NCBI RefSeq assembly: GCF_002812705.1 | Contig: NZ_CP025030.1 | Location: 3,596,001 to 3,660,000, forward strand | Length of the DNA: 64,000 nucleotides | Origin: Achromobacter spanius | Lineage (GTDB): Bacteria; Pseudomonadota; Gammaproteobacteria; Burkholderiales; Burkholderiaceae_B | Reading direction: 5' to 3' | In this document: piece by piece, positions 9,101-17,172 of the stretch | How the letters are laid out: each line of letters opens with the position of its first letter | How positions within the stretch are numbered: the stretch's first letter is position 1 | Position numbers and translations under genes: made by a program | Notes under the pieces: generated by a model | What the model saw: the letters and a program-made list of their open reading frames with translations, nothing else | Told to the model about the DNA's origin: nothing | Database searches by the model: none

Positions 9101-9189
9101 ATTTATTTTCGCCGGGCATTGTCCTTTTTCCGCGCTCATCCGACTTAGCAGGGATTACGTCGGATTTGATTCACGGAAACTTTCATCCC

Positions 9190-11637
9190 ATGCCTTCCTT
9201 ACCGTCCAAACATCGCCACCCCGGCACCTTGGCGCCCGTTGCGTGCGCGCTCTTTACCGCCCTGATGGCACTGGCGTCCACCCCGCCCGCCTGGGCACAA
9301 ACCGCTGACTCGGCCGCCAGCGCGCGTCGTTATGACGTGCCTGCCGGACCGTTGGGTCTGGCCTTGAGCCGCTTTGCCGCGCAGGCGGGCGTGGTGCTGT
9401 CCTTTGATGCGTCGCTGACGCAGGGCAAGCAAAGCGCGGGCCTGCAAGGGGAATACGGCATCGCCTCGGGCTTGGCGGCGATGCTGGCGGGCACGGGGCT
9501 GGAAGCCGTCAGCCAGGGCGGCAACAATTACGGCGTGCGCCGCGCGTCGGCGCAGACGCTGGCGCCCGTCGAGGTTCTGGGCTCGCGTGAACCCGGCCCC
9601 AGCGAAGGCACGGACTCGTACACGGTGGGCTTGTCCACCACGGCCACCAAGCTGCCGATGAGCTTGCGCGAGACGCCGCAGTCGGTGTCGGTGATGACGC
9701 GCCAACGCTTGTCGGACCAGGGGCTCAATACGCTGGAAGACGCCATCGCCAACACGCCGGGGCTGACCTTCAAGAAGAAGGGCTCGGCCGACGACAACGA
9801 AAAGGGCTTGTACGCGCGCGGCATGGAAGTCACCAACATGCAGGTGGACGGCGTGCCCACGCACAAGGACTTCAATGCGCTGGGTCTGGACACTGCGTTG
9901 TACGACCGGATTGAAGTGGTGCGCGGGTCAACGGGCTTGTTGAACGGCGCGGGTAATCCGGCGGCGTCCATCAACCTGGTGCGCAAGCGGCCGACGCCGG
10001 AATTTCAGGCCGGCGTGGGCGCGGCAGTGGGGTCATGGGACTACAAGCGCACGGAATTTGATCTGGGCAGCCCGCTGGACGAAGCCGGCAAACTGCGCGG
10101 CCGCGTGGTGGGCGCGTGGCAAGAGGGCGGTTCGTTCATCGACCGCGTCAAACAGGATTCGCAACTGCTGTACGGCGTGATCGAGGCCGACCTGGGCGAA
10201 CGCACGATGCTGACCTTGGGCGGCGAATACCAGCGCAAGCACTGCACGGCGTGCTCGTACTTCGGCTTTCCGGCCGCGTACGCGGATGGAACAAAAACGG
10301 ATTTCCGCCAGAGCTTCAACTCTGCCACCGACTGGAGCCGCCAGACCCGCACGCGCTACAACGTGTTCGCCACGCTGGACCACGAGTTTGCCCCGCTGTG
10401 GAAAGGCTCGGTGACCGTGTCGCACACGGGCGACGACAACGACCGCACCTATGGCTGGTTCAGCAGCAACGGCTGGGCGGATCCGAACACGGGCCGGGGC
10501 GCATCGCTGTGGGTCGCCAAATGGCCGATCCCCAAAACGCAGAACGCCGTGGACGCCAGCTTGAGCGGCGCCTTCAACGCGTTCGGCCGCCAGCACGACC
10601 TGGTGGTCGGCGCCAGCCTGTCGCGCACCCGGGGCGACTACGACATGTACCCGCTGTGGACGGCGCCGGGCTATGACGCCAAGATCCCCGACATACGCGA
10701 TTGGTCCGGCAACATGCCGGAGCCCGACTGGCAGACCACGGGCAAGCGTTACTACACCGAGAAGCAATCGTCGATCTATGGCGCGCTGCGCCTGCGCCCA
10801 ACCGATGCCTTGTCGGTGGTGCTGGGATCGCGCGTGACGTGGTGGGACCAGCAGGCGTCCTACAACTACAACGACGGCACGTCGTATCCGGACAATATGC
10901 GCGAGCAGGGCGTCTACACGCCTTACGCGGGCCTGGTCTACGACCTGACGCCTACCTTGTCGGCATACGCCAGCTACACCAGCATCTTCCAGCCGCAGCA
11001 GGCGCAGAACGTATCGGGCGGCGTGCTGGAACCCATCAAGGGCAATACCTACGAGATCGGCCTGAAGTCGACGTGGCTGGATGGCCAACTGAACGGGTCG
11101 CTGGCCTTGTTCCGCACGCGCCAGGACAACTACGCCATGATCGACGGCGACAAGCTGGCGCCCAATGGCGACAGCGCTTACGTGGCCGCCGATGGCGCGG
11201 TGATGCGCGGCGTTGAAGCCGAGCTCAGCGGCGAGCTGACCCCGGGATGGCAGATGCAGTTGTCGTATGCCTATGTGGACCGCCGGCTGCCGCAAGGCTT
11301 CATCACGCAGGTGGGCCTGCCGCGCCACATCGCCAAGCTGTACACCACCTATCGCCTGCCGGGGGACCTGAGCGGGCTGACGGTGGGCGGCGGCGTGCGT
11401 TGGGAAAGCGGCAGCGACTATTCCATGCGTGGCCCGGGCGGGCAACAGTTTGAATCGTCACAAAGCGGCTATGCGCTGGTGGACCTGATGGCCCGCTACC
11501 AGTTCAACCGCCAATGGTCGGCGACCTTGAACCTGAACAACATCTTCGACAAGAAGTACTACGCCAGCACCAACGTCTACAGCAATTACTACGGCGCACC
11601 GTTCAGCGCCATGCTTGGTGTGAACTACAAGTATTGA
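9190..11637 (+). CDS. TonB-dependent siderophore receptor with STN signalling domain
   Basis: 815 residues from the ATG at 9190; the open frame extends further upstream but overlaps fecR. Parts in order: a signal peptide ending near PAWAQ (about residue 37); an STN domain (about 45-120, YDVPAGPLGLALSRFAAQAG); a plug (about 150-290, RETPQSVSVMTRQRL, RIEVVRGSTGLLNGAGNP); and a barrel ending in VNYKY. The STN domain marks it as a FecA/FpvA-like signalling receptor working with the two upstream genes. Sequence resembles ferrioxamine/pyoverdine-type receptors, but the ligand cannot be assigned. Confidence 0.94.
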   Translation: MPSLPSKHRHPGTLAPVACALFTALMALASTPPAWAQTADSAASARRYDVPAGPLGLALSRFAAQAGVVLSFDASLTQGKQSAGLQGEYGIASGLAAMLAGTGLEAVSQGGNNYGVRRASAQTLAPVEVLGSREPGPSEGTDSYTVGLSTTATKLPMSLRETPQSVSVMTRQRLSDQGLNTLEDAIANTPGLTFKKKGSADDNEKGLYARGMEVTNMQVDGVPTHKDFNALGLDTALYDRIEVVRGSTGLLNGAGNPAASINLVRKRPTPEFQAGVGAAVGSWDYKRTEFDLGSPLDEAGKLRGRVVGAWQEGGSFIDRVKQDSQLLYGVIEADLGERTMLTLGGEYQRKHCTACSYFGFPAAYADGTKTDFRQSFNSATDWSRQTRTRYNVFATLDHEFAPLWKGSVTVSHTGDDNDRTYGWFSSNGWADPNTGRGASLWVAKWPIPKTQNAVDASLSGAFNAFGRQHDLVVGASLSRTRGDYDMYPLWTAPGYDAKIPDIRDWSGNMPEPDWQTTGKRYYTEKQSSIYGALRLRPTDALSVVLGSRVTWWDQQASYNYNDGTSYPDNMREQGVYTPYAGLVYDLTPTLSAYASYTSIFQPQQAQNVSGGVLEPIKGNTYEIGLKSTWLDGQLNGSLALFRTRQDNYAMIDGDKLAPNGDSAYVAADGAVMRGVEAELSGELTPGWQMQLSYAYVDRRLPQGFITQVGLPRHIAKLYTTYRLPGDLSGLTVGGGVRWESGSDYSMRGPGGQQFESSQSGYALVDLMARYQFNRQWSATLNLNNIFDKKYYASTNVYSNYYGAPFSAMLGVNYKY

Positions 11638-11674
11638 CCCATGCGTTCGGCACGGCGGCGTAGGCGGCCGTGCC

Positions 11675-11695
11675 GGACGCAGGGGCGTCCTTTCT
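11675..11695 (+). terminator. Likely intrinsic terminator after the receptor gene
   Basis: GGACGC (11675-11680) and GCGTCC (11685-11690) form a 6-bp stem with a 4-nt loop, followed by TTTCT. A second larger hairpin lies just before it: CGGCACGGC at 11648-11656 pairs with 11667-11675. Both sit between the receptor gene and the convergent HxlR gene. Confidence 0.55.
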
Positions 11696-11723
11696 CCAAG
11701 CAGGGAAGGGTAGCTCGCTGCGC

Positions 11724-12068
11724 TTACCCCTTCCTTTTGCGCGGCTTGCTCGCCACGTAGTGTTCGCCCCAGGACTTCATCGCTTCCAGTGTCGGAGCCA
11801 GTGTGGTTCCAAGCGCCGTCAGCGTGTATTCCACCCGTGGCGGCACTTCGGCAAACACTTCACGGCTGACAATGCCGCTAGCCTCAAGCTCGCGCAGTTG
11901 CAAGGTCAACGAGCGCTGCGTGACCCCGCCGATCAGCTTTTTCAGCTCACCAAAACGCTTGGTTCCGCTCAGCAGGTAGTGAATGATCAAGGGCTTCCAT
12001 TTGCCGCCCGCGATGTGGACGGTGATTTCTACCGCGCATCGGTATTGATCGAGCTTGCCTTGGGCCAT
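11724..12068 (-). CDS. HxlR-family transcriptional regulator
   Basis: 114 residues, the standard HxlR size. It carries AGGKWKPLIIHYLLSGTKRFGEL and the wing RVEYTLTALGTTLAP, a winged-helix MarR-related fold. It is divergent from the quinone-reductase-like gene at 12213. This pairing is the classic arrangement of YodB/HypR-type regulators sensing quinones or other electrophiles. No conserved N-terminal cysteine near residue 6 is present (the first Cys is at about residue 11, YRCAVE), so redox sensing is uncertain. Confidence 0.92.
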   Translation of the reverse strand: MAQGKLDQYRCAVEITVHIAGGKWKPLIIHYLLSGTKRFGELKKLIGGVTQRSLTLQLRELEASGIVSREVFAEVPPRVEYTLTALGTTLAPTLEAMKSWGEHYVASKPRKRKG

Positions 12069-12074
12069 AGATGC

Positions 12075-12140
12075 TCCATTAGTACCCGTAAAGTCGAAAT
12101 AGTATAGTTTTTATCCTTAGGTATAAATAATGTGCCTACT
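12075..12140. promoter_or_regulatory. AT-rich divergent promoter of the HxlR / reductase pair
   Basis: The spacer has a run of TA-rich words (AGTATAGTTTTTATCC, TAGGTATAAATAATG). These could serve as -10 elements on both strands and as HxlR half sites. No perfect palindrome was found by eye. Confidence 0.35.
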
Positions 12141-12212
12141 TGTTAAAAAGGCACTGGATTTTGATAATGCCGGCTGACGGAAGGAATGCCTTCCAAGCCG
12201 GAGAACAAATCC

Positions 12213-13196
12213 ATGAGAGCCGCTTTTTACGAACGTCAAGGCCCCGCCGATGAGGTGCTTTGCGTCGCTGAACTACCCATTCCCCAACCCGGCCCCGGTG
12301 AAGTCCGGGTGCGCGTGCACGTGTCGGGGCTGAACCCCACTGACCTCAAGGCCCGCACCGGGTTTTCGTCCGCGATGCCGTACTCGCGGATCATTCCGCA
12401 TCAGGACGGCGCGGGCGTCATTGATGCCGTTGGCGATTCGGAAGAGGAAAATCGGCTGGGCCAGCGGGTATGGATCTACGAGGCACAGTACGGCAGGCCG
12501 ACAGGAACCGCGGCCGAATATGTGGTGGTGCCGTCGGCGCAAGCCGTGCCACTACCCGACAACGTGTCGTTCGACGTCGGGGCATCCCTGGGCATTCCGG
12601 CGTTGACGGCCCATCGCTGTCTTTTTGCCGATGGTGATATCCAGGGCAAGAATGTACTGGTGCAGGGCGGGGCGGGCGTGGTCGGCACCGCCGCCATCCT
12701 CCTGGCAAAGTGGGCGGGCGCGTGGGTCGCGGCCACCGTCATGAACGAAGCGCAAGCCGCCATCGCCCGCGCGGCGGGTGCCGACCTGGTGCTGGACCGC
12801 CTGAATGACGATGTTGCGGCGGCAATCAACGCAAGCACCGGCAACGCGGGCGTGGACCGCATCGTCGATGTCAACGTGAAGGCAAACCTGGATATCGACA
12901 TGGCGTGCCTCGCGCCTGGGGGCGTCATCAGTTCCTACGCGATGACGCATGCCACCGACACGCTCACGCTGCCGCTGTTAAGCGCGATGGTGCATGGCTG
13001 CGTGCTGCGATTCGTGTACATCTATTCGGTGCCCGTGGCGGCGAAAGTCCAGGCGATCAGCGACATCAACGCCTGCCTGGCCAGCGGCAACTATGCGCCG
13101 CATATCGGCATGAGGGTCGAGCTGGAGAAGATCGCCGACGCCCACAACGCGCTGGAATCGGCATCGGTCATGGGCAAGGTACTGATCGCTTTGTGA
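12213..13196 (+). CDS. Zinc-independent quinone oxidoreductase-like MDR protein
   Basis: 327 residues from the ATG at 12213, which has a GGAGA ribosome site 8 bp upstream; the in-frame ATG 27 bp earlier has no usable spacing. It is a medium-chain dehydrogenase/reductase with a GroES-like N-terminal half and a Rossmann C-terminal half (VLVQGGAGVVGTAAILLAKWAGA, about residues 148-170). The structural and catalytic zinc cysteines of alcohol dehydrogenases are absent, as in QOR/zeta-crystallin enzymes. It likely reduces quinones or activated alkenes with NADPH. It is probably controlled by the divergent HxlR protein. Confidence 0.9.
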   Translation: MRAAFYERQGPADEVLCVAELPIPQPGPGEVRVRVHVSGLNPTDLKARTGFSSAMPYSRIIPHQDGAGVIDAVGDSEEENRLGQRVWIYEAQYGRPTGTAAEYVVVPSAQAVPLPDNVSFDVGASLGIPALTAHRCLFADGDIQGKNVLVQGGAGVVGTAAILLAKWAGAWVAATVMNEAQAAIARAAGADLVLDRLNDDVAAAINASTGNAGVDRIVDVNVKANLDIDMACLAPGGVISSYAMTHATDTLTLPLLSAMVHGCVLRFVYIYSVPVAAKVQAISDINACLASGNYAPHIGMRVELEKIADAHNALESASVMGKVLIAL

Positions 13197-13217
13197 GCGG
13201 GAGGTCGTCGTTGATTG

Positions 13218-13235
13218 AGCCGCCTTGGAGCGGCT
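13218..13235 (+). terminator. Short GC hairpin after the reductase gene
   Basis: AGCCGC and GCGGCT (13218-13223 and 13230-13235) pair with a 6-nt loop, 21 bp after the stop codon. No uridine run follows, so it may only weakly terminate or may protect the mRNA end. Confidence 0.35.
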
Positions 13236-13270
13236 TCGATTCCATCATTCCACCAAGCCGGGCCTTCTAT

Positions 13271-14080
13271 TCACTTGCCTAGAGCGTCGCCACCGATCTT
13301 CCTGGCCGTCAACGTCACGGTGAAGAACTCGCTGCGCTTGTCGGCTGGAACGGTGTCGAGCTGTGTGCTCCCGTAGTCGGTATGTTGCCTCTGCTCGAAG
13401 CTGGGGCAATACCCTTTCCAGAAATAGCGCGTCTGTGTGCCGGCCGCGAGCACTTGTTGCGCAGGCAGGGCGGCTACAAAGCGCGTATTAGCACGGTCCG
13501 CCCGCGCCCTCACCGCGACGCGCGCTTCTGTCAATGCTCAATGGCATACCCCGCGCCCGTAATAGTCCTCGTCTTGCTGCATGTCGGCATACACGGTGCC
13601 CACGTACTCGGTGGCGGATATACGGGAAAGGCGGAACGGTTCGTGGCTGGACAATGTCGGCACGTGGCCGGACAAGGCGTTGGATTTTTCACAGCGGGCG
13701 CCGTTGCTGGCGTCGAACTGCACAGTGCCCTCTACTACCGTAAACGGCGATCTGCCGTCGGCTGCGCTTGAGAGATCCGTGGCATTGGCAAGCGTCAGGC
13801 GAACTTCGTATGCCTGTGTCGGAGCGCGATTTAGCTTGCGCAACGCGGGCTTGGGCGCGTTGGAGGTGGCGTCAAGCTGGTTCAGGGTCTCGGCGTGGGT
13901 TGGCCCGTAGATGGCAGCGGCCAGAAGCGCCAACGCCGGCAGTGCATGACGCAAGGCAGGCGCCGAAATGCATCGCGGGGAGGAGGGGAGGAAGGGGCAC
14001 TGTCGACGCGAAGAAAACAGCCAATAACGTTCAAATTTGTCGCCATGCGCTCCGTTTTGCGCATGTCGCCTCGAACGCAT
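13271..14080 (-). pseudogene. Exported protein of unknown function interrupted by an in-frame TGA
   Basis: Two open stretches in the same reverse frame (14080-13538 and 13537-13271) are separated only by one TGA at 13540-13538. Across it the protein reads GRGVCH-stop-ALTEARVAVRAR and continues, with convincing coding character on both sides. The simplest reading is a TGG to TGA nonsense change. The intact product would be about 265 residues with a signal peptide (ALPALALLAAAIYGPTHAE). The true start is unclear: the ATG at 14080 leaves a long tail before the signal segment, while a TTG closer to it has a poor ribosome site. The function is unknown. Confidence 0.7.
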
Positions 14081-14089
14081 GGCAAGCCG

Positions 14090-14674
14090 TCATGGGCGGC
14101 ACATCCTCTGCCGCTTTTCCGACTCACCAGTCGTATCAATAACCGGTTGATAGAGGCCGAACACCCTTTCGTCAATGTGATAGACATAGAAACACTCGCT
14201 CTTATACAGATTTCGACCATTGCTGGCGTCGATGATTTCGATCGTTAGGAAATAGTCTGGAGCTGAGATGTAGGCAAGTGGATGGGTCTTTACAGCACCC
14301 GCATGTGCATCCAGGGTCAGCGTGTGCCTGAAGCTGTTTTTTCCAACGTCGGATTTGCTAAGGCTAATCACTTGTGACTCGTAGTCGCAAGGCATGAAGA
14401 GTGGACGCCCGTTTATTCCCTTTATGCACCCCATATTGGTATGCGCGCGCAAAAAATACTGTAGGTTCGTTTTGCTGGTATTTGCTACCTCCAGCTCAAC
14501 CGGCATGCTTCCTTCATTAACTGTGGACAGCGGTAGTGCGCCCGGCTGAACTAAAACTGCGCGGTCGTAATCGCTGTCGTGCTGGGACCAAGATACGTAC
14601 AAGGCGGCGCCGCTGATCACAAGCGACAGGAAAGCCAATGCGGCGGTGATGAAATTATGGGTTCGCTGATTCAT
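14090..14674 (-). CDS. Hypothetical protein with one N-terminal membrane anchor
   Basis: 194 residues from the ATG at 14674, which begins just before the membrane helix (FITAALAFLSLVISGAALYVSW, about 7-29); the frame extends upstream without coding character. The rest is a soluble, probably periplasmic, beta-rich domain with four scattered cysteines. No family was recognised. It lies 9 bp upstream of the broken exported-protein gene and was probably co-transcribed with it. GC content is lower than in the flanking metabolic genes, in keeping with acquired DNA. Confidence 0.6.
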   Translation of the reverse strand: MNQRTHNFITAALAFLSLVISGAALYVSWSQHDSDYDRAVLVQPGALPLSTVNEGSMPVELEVANTSKTNLQYFLRAHTNMGCIKGINGRPLFMPCDYESQVISLSKSDVGKNSFRHTLTLDAHAGAVKTHPLAYISAPDYFLTIEIIDASNGRNLYKSECFYVYHIDERVFGLYQPVIDTTGESEKRQRMCRP

Positions 14675-14844
14675 ATGATGACTAGCTAGATCTGCGCGAC
14701 TGCACTTGGCCGCGAGCTGTCCTTGTCGAAAGATCGAGGACGACCCTAAGTGACCCTTCGAGTTTGCAGGAAGCGGACGTTTCCTTGCTCTCTGTGTTGC
14801 TGCGCCATCTCCGTTTCTCCGTCCGCTACACAGAAATTGGAATC

Positions 14845-15198
14845 TTAGAACTTCGGCAGAGTTGTTGCTTTTTCCCACCGCATCGCTATCGCGAATGCTC
14901 GATGTCTGAGACGCTGAGAAAACGCACGCTGGCGAGAGATCTTCAGGAGCAGAGCGGCAATCTCTGCGTCAATGGAAAGTCCTTCGTCAAGCCAAGCCAG
15001 TGCCAGCTGAGGCCAATATTCAGTGGGCCACGCAAGACCAGCGATCACAATTGCTCGGGCGTGAGGGCCGCCAAGAGGCAACTGGTTCATAGGCTGTTCA
15101 AGATGGATCACTAGCTCAGATGGATTCATCGGTAGTTCGGTAGGTGTGACTTTCTCAAAAACGGACAAAGTCAGATTGTTGGAGGCCGAAATCAGCAT
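14845..15198 (-). CDS. Hypothetical protein, possibly the 3' part of a damaged gene
   Basis: 117 residues if started at the ATG at 15198; an ATG at 15129 gives 94 and a TTG at 15279 gives 144. None has a good ribosome site. The segment LAWPTEYWPQLALAWLDEGL and the helical tail look like genuine coding sequence. Upstream, another reverse frame (about 15350-15200) reads as protein-like sequence (YLEPVLGEHRFWKVAGGES) without a start codon. This suggests a frameshifted longer gene. No family was recognised. Confidence 0.45.
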   Translation of the reverse strand: MLISASNNLTLSVFEKVTPTELPMNPSELVIHLEQPMNQLPLGGPHARAIVIAGLAWPTEYWPQLALAWLDEGLSIDAEIAALLLKISRQRAFSQRLRHRAFAIAMRWEKATTLPKF

Positions 15199-15459
15199 TA
15201 GGTTGACGGGGGCGCTGCCGCTGACCGTGGTAGCCAAGGAAGTCACGCATCTCGTTAGTTCGGCTCTCGCCACCCGCAACCTTCCAGAAGCGGTGCTCGC
15301 CTAACACCGGCTCGAGATACTTGATCAACTCCTTTGGCTTCCCACCCTGAGCCGCCGTCTAGCCAAAGTCACCAAGATTGTCATTTGGCTTTGATCTCCT
15401 GCGGCTCGAGTTTCGCCGATGCTGACGAAAGTGGGTCAATTTTCAAGCGCCGTTGACAG

Positions 15460-17172
15460 CTATTTCTCTGGTGCAAGCACCTGCAGGCGTTGCTGGATGT
15501 TGGCGATCTTTTGCTGGTTGGCAAAGATGGCCTGTTCCTTGGCGGTCAACTCCGCTACGACGTTCTCGATCGTCTTGATCTGCGGCGCAAACGTATCGAG
15601 TAGCTTGTCGTCATCGGAGAGCAGGTCGTAAATCGACTTGAAGCTCTGTTTGATGATTTTTCCGATGTCCGCTTTGCAATCGCTCAGCTCCTTTTCGAGC
15701 TCGCTTTCCTTGTACGCGCTGTACAAGTCCGCGCCGACCGAAAACGCCGCTCCAGCGGGACCGGCCCACTTCGAAATGCTGCCGGCGAGGTTGCTGGCCT
15801 GCCAGGGCTTGAACTTGAAGACAAAGCCAGACACGCTGGCCAGCGCGTCACGTGCGAGGAAAATCGTGGACTTGATCGCCTCAGGGTTGATCTTGGACAG
15901 CCCTTTTAGCACGTTGCCAGCCGCCTTGAGTGAGCCTTCCGCGTAGGTTTCGAAGAAGCTTTGGCTTGAGTGTAGCTGTCGCTTGATGTCGTCAGAAATG
16001 CGGTGTGTCACGGCGGACGATTGTTCGAAGAACCGATCGATGGCCTGCTTGATATTCAGATTCAACTTGTAGCCCACGCCATCTTCGGTGTAGCCCAGCT
16101 CGTCCTCCAGATAGGGGCGGATCTCGTTCAGCGCGAGCGGCCGCAGCTTGCTCATTAGCAGGTTCTCCATGCCCTGCAGTTCGCGTGTCAACTCGGCGGC
16201 TAGCCGTTTGATCTCGGCGCGACCGGAGAGAATGTCTTGAGAGAAACGCCGGGTCTGTTCCTGGTTTTGCTCGGCGAACACGCCCAAAGTGTCCAGTTGC
16301 TGTGCGACCGCAGTGGTGCGCTGCTTGACTAGGTCACGCACGACATCGAGGCCCGTCTTGGCCGACAGCACGGCGGGAACATTGGCTGTTAGGACCTCGT
16401 TGGTCGCCGCCTTCAGGGCGTTGATGCGAGAGCGCGCTTCGTAAATCTCGGGCTTGCCGAACCAGAACGGCAGGCCGCGTCCATTGGGGTCGGAAGCGAC
16501 GCAGATGATGTTCAGCCGTTCGAGTTCGGTGGTATCGAGATCGGCGCTGCGCTGCAATTTCTCCTTGAGGTTGTTGCGCTTGATCATGGCCTGTTCGTCG
16601 AACATGGCCGGTTCGGTCAAATCTGCTACTTCGTCCATCTTGTTGATGACGAAGACGATGGACGAAAGCTTGTTGAGGTCGCGCAGCAGCCAGCGGACGA
16701 TTTCCTTGTGGCTATCCTTGAGCGGATTGGTCGCGTCAACCACGTACAGAATCAAATGCGCTTCAGAGATGTAGCGCTTGGTGAGGTCCTGGTAGAGGAC
16801 TTGTTCGCCATCGATTTCCCTTTCTTTGTCCCCGAACAAGCCCGGCGTGTCGACGATCTCACACTGGCCAGGCAGGCCCTCGGGTTTGTAAATGGCGAGG
16901 CGGTCCGAGGACTCGTCCATCGATATTTTCATGTCGTCCATGACGCGGCCCAACCAGCCAGCAATCACGCTTGTTTTGCCGTCCGAGAATGCGCCCAGCA
17001 AGGCAATCCGTAGCACATCCGATTCCACGGCTTCGATGGCGGTAATGATTTTTTCGAGGTCAGCCTGCACATCGACTTCCATCTCGCCTAGTTCAGTGAT
17101 GATGGCATGAAGGTCGCGCAACGCTTGGACGGTAGCCTGCTTTCCTGTTTCAAACTGATTGAATGGTTCCAT
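15460..17172 (-). CDS. LeoA-like dynamin-family GTPase
   Basis: 570 residues from the ATG at 17172, which lies inside the end of the upstream gene; a start at 17217 would add 15 unlikely residues. GTPase motifs: P-loop GAFSDGKTS (about residue 60), G3 DTPGLFGD, G4 NKMD. A long helical part follows, with a hydrophobic stretch around residues 430-480 that may act as the membrane-inserting paddle, and a C-terminal coiled coil. Length, motif order and the two upstream genes match LeoA of the E. coli LeoABC set, a bacterial dynamin linked to membrane vesicle release. Its role here may be membrane remodelling or defence. Confidence 0.75.
   Translation of the reverse strand: MEPFNQFETGKQATVQALRDLHAIITELGEMEVDVQADLEKIITAIEAVESDVLRIALLGAFSDGKTSVIAGWLGRVMDDMKISMDESSDRLAIYKPEGLPGQCEIVDTPGLFGDKEREIDGEQVLYQDLTKRYISEAHLILYVVDATNPLKDSHKEIVRWLLRDLNKLSSIVFVINKMDEVADLTEPAMFDEQAMIKRNNLKEKLQRSADLDTTELERLNIICVASDPNGRGLPFWFGKPEIYEARSRINALKAATNEVLTANVPAVLSAKTGLDVVRDLVKQRTTAVAQQLDTLGVFAEQNQEQTRRFSQDILSGRAEIKRLAAELTRELQGMENLLMSKLRPLALNEIRPYLEDELGYTEDGVGYKLNLNIKQAIDRFFEQSSAVTHRISDDIKRQLHSSQSFFETYAEGSLKAAGNVLKGLSKINPEAIKSTIFLARDALASVSGFVFKFKPWQASNLAGSISKWAGPAGAAFSVGADLYSAYKESELEKELSDCKADIGKIIKQSFKSIYDLLSDDDKLLDTFAPQIKTIENVVAELTAKEQAIFANQQKIANIQQRLQVLAPEK

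Noticed and set aside
10033..11445. 470-residue reverse open frame opposite the TonB receptor
   Set aside because: No recognisable domain; the forward frame has clear plug and barrel sequence.
13538..13540. TGA as a selenocysteine codon
   Set aside because: No SECIS-like hairpin follows and the protein is not of a selenoprotein family; a nonsense change is simpler.
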